In this document: positions 10,346 to 20,318 of the stretch, in pieces | How the letters are laid out: each line of letters begins with the position of its first letter | Position numbering within the stretch: position 1 is the first letter of the stretch | Origin: an uncultured Treponema sp. | Lineage (GTDB): Bacteria; Spirochaetota; Spirochaetia; Treponematales; Treponemataceae | Reading direction: 5' to 3' | Length of the DNA: 64,000 nucleotides | Assembly (NCBI GenBank): GCA_946186185.1 | Contig: CAMHMJ010000008.1 | Span: 34,574-98,573 of the forward strand | The notes under the pieces: model-generated | Databases searched by the model: none | What the model was told of the DNA's origin: nothing | What the model saw: only the letters and a program-made list of their open reading frames with translations | Position numbers and translations under genes: made by a program

Positions 10346-10996
10346 CTATTCCTTCCTCAAATAGCTTGCCGACACCGGGAATTCAAAATAGGTGTCCGGA
10401 TAGGGCTCGTCCTTCAGTGTAAAATGCCACCACTCGCAGTCAAGGGGCTCAAAGCCGCCACGAACCATGGCTTTCTGAAGCAGCATCCGGTTTTCAAACT
10501 GTTCTTCCGTGATTCCACGGTAATCCGGGTGTGATTTTTCGCTGAAAAGGTCAAAGGGACTTCCCATATCCAGTTCTTTGCCGGTGGTCATATCAAGCAG
10601 CGTCAAATCCACCGTACTTCCACGGCTGTGGCTGGACTTTGCGGCAATATATCCCTTCTTGAACAGATCCTGTTTTTCCAGCTCCGGATAAAAATAGCTT
10701 TTCATCCGCACATCCTGGTCTTCGATGGCCCAGAGCTTAAACTGAGACACCGCACTCACCGGCCGGTATGCGTCATAAATCTTCAGACGGTACCCCTGCA
10801 CCAGCATTTCGTTGCTCACGGTTTTCAGCGCCCTGGCCGCCTCCTTTGTCAAAAGCGCACAGGGCTCCTCATAACCGTCAATCCGCTCACCCACAAAATT
10901 GAATGTGGAATAATACCGGATTTCCTGCACAATCTGAGGAATAAATTCTGCCAGAACTACAAAGCCCGAGGCATCCATAGGAAGCTTTTCAGCCAT
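10346..10996 (-). CDS. D-alanyl-D-alanine dipeptidase (VanX/DdpX family)
   Basis: SSHSRGSTVDLTL and EWWHFTL zinc-site motifs, MGSPFDLFSEKSHP. Confidence 0.9.
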   Translation of the reverse strand: MAEKLPMDASGFVVLAEFIPQIVQEIRYYSTFNFVGERIDGYEEPCALLTKEAARALKTVSNEMLVQGYRLKIYDAYRPVSAVSQFKLWAIEDQDVRMKSYFYPELEKQDLFKKGYIAAKSSHSRGSTVDLTLLDMTTGKELDMGSPFDLFSEKSHPDYRGITEEQFENRMLLQKAMVRGGFEPLDCEWWHFTLKDEPYPDTYFEFPVSASYLRKE

Positions 10997-11019
10997 TTTT
11001 TTTCTCCATTTTCAGGCGG

Positions 11020-12222
11020 TTAGTTGCTCATCAATAATTTCATCAGCTGCATACCAGCAGCACTTATAAAGGTTACAGCGGCATTCTGGTGGTATGGTTT
11101 TCCAGCTGTCTCATCAAAGTGAACATAAACACCCTGACTAGCATCAGTTGATTCAACAACTCCATTCTCTTTCAAAAACTCCACCAGCTTTTCTGTTGTT
11201 GAAACCGGAACAGTTTCGTCATTTTTACAGTGGAAAAGATAAATGCTTTCATCTGCCTGTGGAGTCCAGCCCTGTGTTACAGCATCCTTCTTGAATGCCT
11301 CCTGAAATTTCTTTCCGATTTCAGAAGTTTTATCAAGTGCGGCAGCGGTACAAAGGGAAGTTAAATCTTTTGTGCCAATAAGGCTTTCAATATCATTCAA
11401 AGACTTTTTCTTGCTTAAAAACCAGCTGTCGATGTTCAAAAGAAGCTCGCCCTTAAAAAGCTCCTCGTTCTTAATTCCAAGGTTATAGAATTCGTTGTAT
11501 GAAAGGAATACATTTACAACGGTACTCGGTAAATCAGAGGTTTTGCTCTGAATAAAATCGTCATAAACCGCAGTGATGTCGTATGGACCGGCTCCGGCAA
11601 AGGTTCGTGTAAGATTGATTTCCGGGTATTTCTGGCGCACCAGTTTTACAACTGCCATGGCCGTCTGCCCCCCCTGGGAATATCCCACATTGAAAAGCTT
11701 GTTTCCGTAGTATGAATAACCAAGGTGAGGAAGAAGCTTTTTTGCCGCAAGGAGGGCATCCACCGCCCCCTGAGCATTCACGCTGCCGATACAATAGGCC
11801 TGGTTCTTGTCTTCTGTGTTACCAAAGCCGTAATAATCCGGAGAAATTGTAATAACGCTAAAGCCGTAGCCTGCAATAGTCCGCTGCTCAGTCAAATCGC
11901 TTTTTGAAGGGCATTCATCTGCGCCGTAAATTGTGGCATGATTATAAAGAATGAGCGCCTTTGCCGGATTTGTTTCGGTAACATTGTCACCCACCGTAAT
12001 AACCGCAGAAAGCATTACCGGATTTCCAGAAGGGTCTTCAGAAGGATAAATATATGTATAAGCCTTCATTTTTTCGGCCTGATAGTATCTTTCCTCCGTA
12101 ACCTTGATTTTTCCAAGCTTTGGAAGTCCGTTAGAACTATCACCGCAGGAAACAAGAACTGTGAGCGCAAAAGCTGCACAGAGCAAAAGAACTGTGGTAT
12201 AAAGAAATCGCATTTTTTTCAT
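11020..12222 (-). CDS. Lipoprotein alpha/beta hydrolase (secretory lipase-like)
   Basis: Lipobox VSCG; GYSQGGQTA nucleophile elbow. Confidence 0.75.
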   Translation of the reverse strand: MKKMRFLYTTVLLLCAAFALTVLVSCGDSSNGLPKLGKIKVTEERYYQAEKMKAYTYIYPSEDPSGNPVMLSAVITVGDNVTETNPAKALILYNHATIYGADECPSKSDLTEQRTIAGYGFSVITISPDYYGFGNTEDKNQAYCIGSVNAQGAVDALLAAKKLLPHLGYSYYGNKLFNVGYSQGGQTAMAVVKLVRQKYPEINLTRTFAGAGPYDITAVYDDFIQSKTSDLPSTVVNVFLSYNEFYNLGIKNEELFKGELLLNIDSWFLSKKKSLNDIESLIGTKDLTSLCTAAALDKTSEIGKKFQEAFKKDAVTQGWTPQADESIYLFHCKNDETVPVSTTEKLVEFLKENGVVESTDASQGVYVHFDETAGKPYHQNAAVTFISAAGMQLMKLLMSN

Positions 12223-12257
12223 AATAAATCTCCACTCTTATTTTTTATTGACTGTAA

Positions 12258-13082
12258 TTATACCACAAGATTTTCAGGAACTACAATCCAGCTTCCGGGT
12301 TCTTTATTACAGAAAACGGCAGCGGTTTTGTAGCCCATAATTGTTTCAAGGTGAATGTCATCGGGCAAAACCTTTCTTTCAAGAACGTTCTGAATATTCT
12401 GAATCAGGGAGTCCACAAGAGTTTTAGGCCACAGCACCTTTGAATGAGAGCCCAGCACCTTTTCAAAATCAAAGGACTTAAGCCTTTCGTAATTTGACTT
12501 TGCTTCCTCAAGGCTCAGGCTTTCCTTCATAAAAAGCCAGGCATTCACCGTAACAGAATCTCCGCAGAGCAAAAGCTTTTCTTCTTCTATTATGTAGCCC
12601 AGAGAACCGTGGGTATGGCCGTAAAGAGGAACTGCCGCAACATGCAGATCCCCCAGATCAAAACGGTCTCCTTCCTTCACTGTTTTCAAGGGCGGATAAA
12701 CACCCGGCTCTGCTTTTTTCTTTTCTTCCTCCGAAGCAAAAAACTCGTCCCTGGAAGAAGAATAATCCTGAATTCGAGCATAAACATCCACGTCCTTTTC
12801 CGGAACCAGAACCTCGTCAAACTGAAAATTGCCATAACAATGGTCAGGATGCCCGTGGGTATTCACCACAGTATATGGAACTGAAATCAGCTTTTCCACA
12901 AGGGAACGCAAATCCTTAATTCCCCAGGAGGTATCCACCAGAAGCGCCCGATTCTTCCCTTCCACAAGGGTTACAAAGGCACCGCTTCCGTCGTTAATAT
13001 GGAAAACATGTTCAGTTTTTTTCAAAATCTGAAACCCGTCCAGCCGGGCTCCCTTCCGTACATCAAAAGTAATATCTATCAT
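12258..13082 (-). CDS. MBL-fold metallo-hydrolase
   Basis: NTHGHPDHCYGN (HxHxDH-like), GHTHGSLGY, LLCGDSV. Confidence 0.9.
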   Translation of the reverse strand: MIDITFDVRKGARLDGFQILKKTEHVFHINDGSGAFVTLVEGKNRALLVDTSWGIKDLRSLVEKLISVPYTVVNTHGHPDHCYGNFQFDEVLVPEKDVDVYARIQDYSSSRDEFFASEEEKKKAEPGVYPPLKTVKEGDRFDLGDLHVAAVPLYGHTHGSLGYIIEEEKLLLCGDSVTVNAWLFMKESLSLEEAKSNYERLKSFDFEKVLGSHSKVLWPKTLVDSLIQNIQNVLERKVLPDDIHLETIMGYKTAAVFCNKEPGSWIVVPENLVV

Positions 13083-13148
13083 TTTTCTACCATTTACATT
13101 TACTTATTATTGAATTATAATTTCTTTGTTATATTTGGAGCGTAAAAT

Positions 13149-13613
13149 ATGAAGAAAATTTTGTTATTTCTAACTACTTTCTTAATTATGCCGAGTATTT
13201 TTTCGCAGACAGCAGAGTTTATCACAAATTTTTTGCAGGCGAAAGAAGCTACATTCGGACAGGTTTGCTATTTGAGTGCAGTTTGTCAGGAGCTTGTACC
13301 AGACACAGCAAATGAAACAGAAGCCTTTAATGCAGTTTTTGAGCAGGGCGTTATTCCAAAGGGAAAAACACCTGAAGACAAAATCAACTACCTTCAGGCA
13401 TCTCATATTTTTTCAAAAATCTGGAATATAAAGGGCGGATTGTTCTTCAGAATCACAAAGGGAAACCCGCGCTACGCCTATAAACAGTTTAAAACCGACA
13501 GAGTTATTCCAGCCAGCGCCGATCCTTCACTGATTCCGGCAGGAACCGATATTCTGAACATGTACACAGTTGGTGAAAAACGGTATTCCACAGCTTCAAG
13601 GGGAGAAAATTAA
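13149..13613 (+). CDS. Hypothetical secreted protein
   Basis: Signal peptide MKKILLFLTTFLIMPSIFSQ; abuts the next CDS (TAATG overlap). Confidence 0.75.
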   Translation: MKKILLFLTTFLIMPSIFSQTAEFITNFLQAKEATFGQVCYLSAVCQELVPDTANETEAFNAVFEQGVIPKGKTPEDKINYLQASHIFSKIWNIKGGLFFRITKGNPRYAYKQFKTDRVIPASADPSLIPAGTDILNMYTVGEKRYSTASRGEN

Positions 13614-14773
13614 TGAAACGTATTAAGAATTTTGCTCTTTTCTGCACGGCGATCGCACTTCTTTCCGCACCAGCCTTTTCTTTTGACTGGGGTGGAAAAA
13701 TCTACAGCGACACCTCCTTCATCGGAAAAAATAATGAAGCCTTAAAACTCAAGGAAACTGACAACGCAAACCTCTGGCTCAGCGTTCCTCTTTCAAAAGA
13801 TAATTCTAAATATTTTTCTGCAGAAGCACTTTACCAGTTTAAGTACGACGACTCTCTCCCCAGCGACAAAATGGTAAATACCATTGATTTGAACCTGTTC
13901 AAGTTTGTTGCAAGACAGAAGTTGTCCGGCGGAAAAAGATTTGCAGTAAGCGCAGGCCGCTTTGGTGTTTCTGACCTTACAGGAAAAGTTTTCGCCCAGA
14001 ACTCAGACGGCGTTCTGCTTCAGTTCTCTACCCTCCGCTTTAACACATCCCTGTACGGCGGATATACAGGTCTTCTGAACGCAAACACAACCACAATCCT
14101 GAACAATCCGGAAGGCACTTCCTGGACAATCGGTGACAATGCCGTTTACCGTCTTGCACCAAAATACATTCCTTTCGGCCTGAACCTTTCCTTCCCGTCA
14201 CTTTTTGCAAACCAGACCCTTTCACTTCAGGGCTGGGGCTTTATCGACGCAAATGACAACGACTACAACCGCTGGTACGGTATCCTGGGTCTTAACGGCT
14301 TCCTTGCTTCAAGCCTTTCCTACTCAGCAAAAACCGTTTTCCAGAGCGTAAACTTTGAATCTCTTTCAAACCTTTCTGAGCTCAGCTTCTTCTGGTACCT
14401 CACAGATACTCTTTCTATGAACCTTGGAGGAGTTTACGCTTCAGGAAAGTCCGGAAACATTTCCGCATTCCGCGGCTTCTCTTCCTGCACAGCCCTTCTT
14501 TCTGCTAAGGAGCCGGAATATTCTTCCCTCGTAAAGGCAGAGCTGGGAATTACAAAAACCTTCGGACAGGCAGTTTACTTAAACGGCGGAACCGCAGTTG
14601 CCTTCTCTCTTGAAGAAGAAAACGAAGGCTACAAGGGCATTCAGTTCCAGGCAGGGGGAATGTACAAAGTTTTCAACGATGTTCAGCTGGGTGCAAACTT
14701 CAGCCAGTTCGTTGGAAAAGAAACACAGGATAACAGAACAAGTATTTCTGTAAAGGCAATACTTGTATTCTAG
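13613..14773 (+). CDS. Predicted outer-membrane beta-barrel protein
   Basis: Signal peptide; alternating amphipathic segments; C-terminal aromatic-rich strand ending SVKAILVF. Confidence 0.65.
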   Translation: MKRIKNFALFCTAIALLSAPAFSFDWGGKIYSDTSFIGKNNEALKLKETDNANLWLSVPLSKDNSKYFSAEALYQFKYDDSLPSDKMVNTIDLNLFKFVARQKLSGGKRFAVSAGRFGVSDLTGKVFAQNSDGVLLQFSTLRFNTSLYGGYTGLLNANTTTILNNPEGTSWTIGDNAVYRLAPKYIPFGLNLSFPSLFANQTLSLQGWGFIDANDNDYNRWYGILGLNGFLASSLSYSAKTVFQSVNFESLSNLSELSFFWYLTDTLSMNLGGVYASGKSGNISAFRGFSSCTALLSAKEPEYSSLVKAELGITKTFGQAVYLNGGTAVAFSLEEENEGYKGIQFQAGGMYKVFNDVQLGANFSQFVGKETQDNRTSISVKAILVF

Positions 14774-14792
14774 GATAAATCGGAGGTTTAAA

Positions 14793-15671
14793 ATGAAATT
14801 AAATCTGGTAAAGAAGACCGTTCTTGCACTTGCATTAGCTTCAAGTGCCCTGGCGTTTGCTGAAACCGCAAAGGTTATTTCCGTAACGGGAAAGGTTGAA
14901 GTAAACCGCAAAGACGCCTGGGTTCCTCTGGCAAAAGACGCAGTTCTTAACGAAGGCGAAGTCATTTCAACAGGTTTTAAATCAGAAGCGCTTATTCAGT
15001 ACAAGGAATCAGTTATGAAGCTGGGGGCACTCACAAGAATCACACTTGAACAGCTTGCCGCTTCAGACTCAAAGGATGATGTTTCCGTTTATCTTAACAC
15101 CGGAACAATCCGCTCAACCGTAAACCACGCAGAAAACAGACGAATCAATTATACAGTACGAAACCCGATTGCAGTCGCTTCCGTTCGAGGAACCATTGTT
15201 GGCATGGACGGAACTGGTGCTACAGACTGCGGCGACGGTGGTGTAGATGTTCTTCCGGCTGACGCTGTAGACCCTGTAAAGCATCTGGGAATTAAAAAAC
15301 CAGCCGACAGAAAGGTATCCGCAGATGGTGCAGAAGCATCAGGTGAAGCAGGAAAAACTCTTGCACCTGCTGGCGGAGCTACAAACTCCTTCACAAATAC
15401 AAGTGATATTAACCCGAACCTCCCTGGCGGAACCCTTCTTACAAAGGGTCAGTCTATGAACATTGGTGATAACGACGGTTTGTTCACTGGAAATGCACAG
15501 AACAACACCCAGATAAACATCAACGCAGTCGGAACCATCGGCTCAACTGCCAGTGAAAACGAATTCAAGCAGATCGGTTCTGCTGGAGACGGAGTTGAAC
15601 TTCCGGGCTCTTCTTCAAAAGCTCCGAACACCGGCTCACTTGTTGTAAATGTAAAGTTTGCAAAAGACTAA
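14793..15671 (+). CDS. FecR-domain protein
   Basis: AKVISVTGKVEVNRKDAWVPLAKDAVLNEGEVISTG...IRSTVNHAENRRINYTVRNPIAVASVRGT. Confidence 0.85.
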   Translation: MKLNLVKKTVLALALASSALAFAETAKVISVTGKVEVNRKDAWVPLAKDAVLNEGEVISTGFKSEALIQYKESVMKLGALTRITLEQLAASDSKDDVSVYLNTGTIRSTVNHAENRRINYTVRNPIAVASVRGTIVGMDGTGATDCGDGGVDVLPADAVDPVKHLGIKKPADRKVSADGAEASGEAGKTLAPAGGATNSFTNTSDINPNLPGGTLLTKGQSMNIGDNDGLFTGNAQNNTQININAVGTIGSTASENEFKQIGSAGDGVELPGSSSKAPNTGSLVVNVKFAKD

Positions 15672-15720
15672 GTCCGTTAAGTCCGGCTTAAACAAAAAAC
15701 ACTAATTCACAATAGAATTG

Positions 15721-15765
15721 AAAGGCTGCCTGGAGGGTTACTTCTTGAAGGGCAGCCTTTTTTTG
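15721..15765 (+). terminator. Rho-independent terminator
   Basis: AAAGGCTGCC ... GGCAGCCTTTTTTTG stem followed by T tract. Confidence 0.85.
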
Positions 15766-15818
15766 TAAATATCGCAGCAGAAAAAACCGATAATATCGTT
15801 AGATTAGAGGAAGGAAAA

Positions 15819-16802
15819 ATGAAGAAAGCCCTTACTATGCTGCTTAATTTTACGGCACTTTTAATTCTGGGACTGATTATCGGTGCCTTCATACAAATTC
15901 AGTTTATTACCAGTACAAATATGGTTGCCGGAAATCCTATCCAGTATCCAAAATCAATTATTTTTTACGCAATACTGGAAAATGCACCTATTGCAGTTCT
16001 GATAATGATTCCTGCTACCCTGATCTGGAAAATACGCCATCTTGAAAATCCCGTTGCTACGGCCCTCACCTATGTTTTTCTGTGCCTTTTAAGCTGGCTT
16101 GTTATTCTTCCCGCTGCACTGAGCCTTAAGAAATTTGTTCCTGCTGAAATTGAAGAAACCATTGCCAGAAAAAACGAACTGAGTGCCGGTTACTTCAGAA
16201 ACTACGATGACCGGTATTACTATTTTCTGACAGAAGAAAATGCGGAAGAAAAAACTTCTCAGGCGCTGATGCTCTATAATTCCAGAAATCCCCATTTTTT
16301 TGGCGATGAAGAGACTGTAAAAACCGACAAAAATTCAGATATTTCCACCGTGAACGAACCATTTAAAGACCCCCTTTACAAGGAAATCATGGGTGACTTT
16401 CCGTGGAAAATGTTCTATGTAATGAATATTTTTAAGCAGGCTTCTCAGCGGGCCTGGAAAAACGGCTACATCAGCTGGCTCTGCTTCTGCTCCTTCGGGC
16501 TTTTAATTTCCACACCATACTTCTTTATTAAACTGAGCAAGTGGCGGATGGTAAACTTTACCTACACAATATTCGTTCAGCTGGGAGGGCTTTTATTTAA
16601 TACCCTGTATTTTACCAGCGCCTTCACCCATATTCGAAAAATATTAAGTTCTCTTGTGTACGGAGACGATTTTTCGCGCTTTACCTACTTTCAGGCTCAT
16701 GAAGTGCAGCTGCCTCTGGCCTTCTTAAACCTGATAACCGGAATAATCGTTGCAGTAACCGGAATTGTTATTAACGCTGTACGGAAGAAAAAATACTCGT
16801 AA
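15819..16802 (+). CDS. Hypothetical multi-pass membrane protein
   Basis: 327-aa ORF with several TM segments; start after AGGAAGG RBS. Confidence 0.75.
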   Translation: MKKALTMLLNFTALLILGLIIGAFIQIQFITSTNMVAGNPIQYPKSIIFYAILENAPIAVLIMIPATLIWKIRHLENPVATALTYVFLCLLSWLVILPAALSLKKFVPAEIEETIARKNELSAGYFRNYDDRYYYFLTEENAEEKTSQALMLYNSRNPHFFGDEETVKTDKNSDISTVNEPFKDPLYKEIMGDFPWKMFYVMNIFKQASQRAWKNGYISWLCFCSFGLLISTPYFFIKLSKWRMVNFTYTIFVQLGGLLFNTLYFTSAFTHIRKILSSLVYGDDFSRFTYFQAHEVQLPLAFLNLITGIIVAVTGIVINAVRKKKYS

Positions 16803-16839
16803 GCCTTTGCAATTCTGAAGCTCTAAAGGGAGAAAAAAA

Positions 16840-18705
16840 ATGAAATTCAAGAATCTTTTGATAATTACCGTAACCTGTATTTTTCTTACTCTCATCGCAA
16901 GTCTGGTTTTAGGCTTTACCGCCTCAAATATTCCGGAGCTGATTTCCCATACCGTAAAAAATTACAAGCTCTGCCTTGCCCTTTCATTTTTCTGTAAATT
17001 TCTTCCTGCCGTTCTTTCCACCTCTTTTGTGCTGGGCTGGTCCTTCGACTTTGGAGAAAATTACCAGGGAAGCCGGGAACGCTTTTCTGCCGCAATGATA
17101 AACCGCTACAAGTTCATACTTCTTTCTGCCCTCAGCATTGTTTTGGTTTTAACCCTGTTTTCTGAAATCGTTGTTCCGGAAGTAAACCGCAAAAAAGAAG
17201 CCTACATTGAAATGCCTAAGCTTTCCAGAGAATACAAGCGTTTTGCACGAAATCTTTACGAAACCGAACGCTACGAAATGTCCCGGGAATACGCCCGTCT
17301 TGCAGTAGAGCTGGATCCTTCGGACAAGGACGCAATTTCCATCATGGACAAGGCAGAAATCGCCGCAAAGAAAATCGAAACTGTAGCTTCTAAAAGCAAC
17401 GTCATCGATATGACCGAGCTTCTGCCTTCAAAAATCGACCTTACCGTGGCTTCAAAGAGCAAAAACGCAAAAACGACTATTTCTGAACCCTACGCCCTTC
17501 TTTTACAGGCCGAGGAATGCCTTAAAAACGAAGATTATTTTAATGCTCATTTTCTGTGCCAGGAAGCAATCCGGCTTACAAATAAAAAAGATGTAAACTA
17601 TTCAAGAATGAGACAGGTTGCCGCCACTGCCTGGAACGAAATTTCCAAAACAAAGTTTGCCGGAACCACCGAGGAACAGGAAATTTTTGCCAAAAAACTG
17701 GAAGGCTACGGCGCGCTGCTTGAAAACGATAACCTTCACGCATATTACGTTTTCAAACACCTGTACGAAAGCGGAAAGAAGCTTGCACTTGATCCGGATG
17801 TTGAACGCTATCTTGAAATTGCGGAAGCCCGGCTTGAAAAACAGTATTTCTTCACCGATGAAACCATCAACCTTCAGAGCTTTGAAAGCTCTCACAATAT
17901 CCGTTTTAAAATTGACCACAAGGATGGAACCAGCGACGTTTACTTCATCAAGGGAATTACCGCCACCGGAAAAAAAGCGAACCTTACTCAATACCTGCGA
18001 GGCTTATGCATCTACACCATCGATGAGAAAGGAAACTATCTTTCCGGAAGCTACACTCCATACGCCAAGCTGAAGGAAATTTCAACTTCAATTTTTGATG
18101 CCTCCACCAAAAGACAGCTGGATATCGAAGAAAATATCAAAACCGTTCCGTACATCATTTTGAACTCCGTGGACCGGCTGCAGGAAGGAAAGATTAACTC
18201 TGCGATTCCGGTAAAGGGCGAAAACAGATTTGAAAACGGCTTCATAATTCTTCCCATTGAATTCAGCAGCTTTGAAATCTTAAAGGACATTTCCAAGGGA
18301 ATTAACAATATCAGCCTGAATTCAGCGTTAAAGTTCGTAAAGATGGCGGATAAATACGGTTTTGCCCGGGAAACCTACCTTATTTCAATCTTTAACAGAC
18401 TTATGTACCCGATTTTCATCCTCATTTTCCTTATTACCCTGGCCATCGGAGCCTGGCACGGACGGCTTCCGCCAAATTCCGTATTTAAGTTCAAGTGGAT
18501 TATCGTTTTCCCAATCTTTATCGTGATTAGTTACGGTCTGTACCAGTTCGTTTACTTCGGCTTCAAAATGGTAAACTGCAGTATTCTGGGAATTGCCGGA
18601 CCTAACGCATCCTTCATCGCAGGAAGCATTCTGTACGCACTGCTTTTCATCATCATGTCGGTTTCCTTCTGTTCATGCAAAAACTCCATGAACCAGTTAA
18701 GGTAA
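16840..18705 (+). CDS. Hypothetical membrane protein with internal TPR-like region
   Basis: N- and C-terminal TM clusters; helical repeats in the middle (RFARNLYETERYEMSREYARLAVELDPSDKDA). Confidence 0.75.
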   Translation: MKFKNLLIITVTCIFLTLIASLVLGFTASNIPELISHTVKNYKLCLALSFFCKFLPAVLSTSFVLGWSFDFGENYQGSRERFSAAMINRYKFILLSALSIVLVLTLFSEIVVPEVNRKKEAYIEMPKLSREYKRFARNLYETERYEMSREYARLAVELDPSDKDAISIMDKAEIAAKKIETVASKSNVIDMTELLPSKIDLTVASKSKNAKTTISEPYALLLQAEECLKNEDYFNAHFLCQEAIRLTNKKDVNYSRMRQVAATAWNEISKTKFAGTTEEQEIFAKKLEGYGALLENDNLHAYYVFKHLYESGKKLALDPDVERYLEIAEARLEKQYFFTDETINLQSFESSHNIRFKIDHKDGTSDVYFIKGITATGKKANLTQYLRGLCIYTIDEKGNYLSGSYTPYAKLKEISTSIFDASTKRQLDIEENIKTVPYIILNSVDRLQEGKINSAIPVKGENRFENGFIILPIEFSSFEILKDISKGINNISLNSALKFVKMADKYGFARETYLISIFNRLMYPIFILIFLITLAIGAWHGRLPPNSVFKFKWIIVFPIFIVISYGLYQFVYFGFKMVNCSILGIAGPNASFIAGSILYALLFIIMSVSFCSCKNSMNQLR

Positions 18706-18828
18706 CCAGATTGATTAGTAGAGCACGGCTGGTTAGCAAATACAGCCAGATTCGCCGTCCAGATACACCATAGTAACCAGCACGGTGTCATTCAAGATGT
18801 GGTCAGGGTTCCCCTCGGTGTTTTTTCG

Positions 18829-18837
18829 TGCTATAAT
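18829..18837 (+). promoter_or_regulatory. Extended -10 promoter element of thrC (candidate leaderless start)
   Basis: TGcTATAAT with only 6 nt between TATAAT and ATG (18844); no Shine-Dalgarno visible. Confidence 0.5.
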
Positions 18838-18843
18838 GTGTGC

Positions 18844-20157
18844 ATGAAATTCACCAGTACAAGGAATCAAAGAACTTCTGCGGACTTTTCTTCTGCAATT
18901 TTGAACTGTATGCCTCAGGACGGCGGGCTTTATGTTCCCTGCCAGACCGCAGACCTGCGCCGCTGGATTCTCTTTATGGACGAAAAAACAAAATTTTCTT
19001 CCATTGCAGGTTCCCTTACTTCCGCATTTATAAACGATGAATTTTCTCCGATTATCTGTGAAACAATCGCAACAAACGCGTTTAAATTCTCGCCGGAAAT
19101 CAGGCAGCTGGACGAAAACCTCTATATTCTGGAGCTTTTCCACACGCCAACAGGAATGCACCGGGACTTTGGGCTTTCCTTTCTGACCTCCTGCATCGAA
19201 ACAATTCTTACACTCCGGGGCGGTTCTTCCGTCTTTCTGGATGTTTCAACCGGTGAACTTGGCGCCAGCCTTGCCCTTGCACTGAGAAATAAAAAACACC
19301 TTAAGGCCGTAATCGTATATCCAAAGGGAAAAATTCGGGGAATCGATCAAAGGGATTTTATCTGGAACGGCGGAAATATTCTTCCGGTTGAAGTTGACGG
19401 AACTGAGCAGGACTGCCACCAGATTGTACGCACCGTTTTTGGAGACCGGGATTTTATCGAAAAAAACTGTATCACCGTTGCAAACACCGCAAATATCGGC
19501 CGCCTTCTGCCTCAGGCATTTTTCTATCCTTACGCCTTTTCCAGAATTAAAAGCCGAATCAGCGGTTCCATCGAATATGCCCTTGCACCGGGAAACTATT
19601 CAAACCTTGTTGCGGGACTTTACGCCTGGCAGTTTGCCCTTCCCTTGAACGGCTTTGTAATTCCTGCAACTCAGGACATTTCCGTTGACGCTAAAGGCTC
19701 TCCGATTCTTCTGGATTCCGTGGTTCCCCTAGAAAAGCGGGAAAGCGCCGATCCTTCGGAGCCTTCAAACATCGAACGCCTTGAAAATGTTTTCAGGGCA
19801 AACAGCATGATGATGAAGCATTTTATCTATCCTCAGGCAATTGAAAAGAACGATGTTGACCGGGCCGCAAAAGAGCTTTTTACAAAATACGGACTTTATG
19901 CCGACCGACACACCGCCCGGGCCTTTGCCGCCATCGATTCCCGAAAGAAAAACGGCCGTGGCGAAACCGACGGAGTTACAACGGTTCTTATTGCCCGGGA
20001 CTCACCGTGCCTTTCTGAAGAATATGTTCGCCACACACTGGGTGAAGTTCCTGAAATGCCGGAATCTATCCGGGAAACCTTCAAGCCGGTTCAGCTGAAC
20101 CGCCCTCTTATCAAGACCCCGGAAGAACTTAAAGGGCTTTTTAGTACACTAAATTAA
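18844..20157 (+). CDS. thrC: Threonine synthase
   Basis: MKFTSTRNQ...FSSAILNCMPQDGGLYVP; FLDVSTGELGASLALAL; VANTANIGRLLPQ; GNYSNLVAGLYA. Confidence 0.9.
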   Translation: MKFTSTRNQRTSADFSSAILNCMPQDGGLYVPCQTADLRRWILFMDEKTKFSSIAGSLTSAFINDEFSPIICETIATNAFKFSPEIRQLDENLYILELFHTPTGMHRDFGLSFLTSCIETILTLRGGSSVFLDVSTGELGASLALALRNKKHLKAVIVYPKGKIRGIDQRDFIWNGGNILPVEVDGTEQDCHQIVRTVFGDRDFIEKNCITVANTANIGRLLPQAFFYPYAFSRIKSRISGSIEYALAPGNYSNLVAGLYAWQFALPLNGFVIPATQDISVDAKGSPILLDSVVPLEKRESADPSEPSNIERLENVFRANSMMMKHFIYPQAIEKNDVDRAAKELFTKYGLYADRHTARAFAAIDSRKKNGRGETDGVTTVLIARDSPCLSEEYVRHTLGEVPEMPESIRETFKPVQLNRPLIKTPEELKGLFSTLN

Positions 20158-20173
20158 TTAAGGCTAGTTATCC

Positions 20174-20221
20174 AGAATAAAAGCCCGTTCTAAGCTTTCA
20201 CTTAAAACGGGCTTTTATTCT
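20174..20221. terminator. Bidirectional Rho-independent terminator
   Basis: AGAATAAAAGCCCGTT (20174-20189) / AACGGGCTTTTATTCT (20206-20221), A/T tracts on both sides, between convergent genes. Confidence 0.88.
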
Positions 20222-20318
20222 TTTGCCGGATTTTAGATTTTCAGATACAAAAACTGGCTGGCGGCAGAACTCCGTCCACACCAGTTTTTAATCATTATTT
20301 TCAGCACCGGCATTCAAG

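Noticed and set aside
10346-10996. VanX homologue as a vancomycin resistance gene
   Set aside because: No vanH/vanA ligase or VanRS genes adjacent; DdpX-type dipeptidases are common in peptidoglycan recycling
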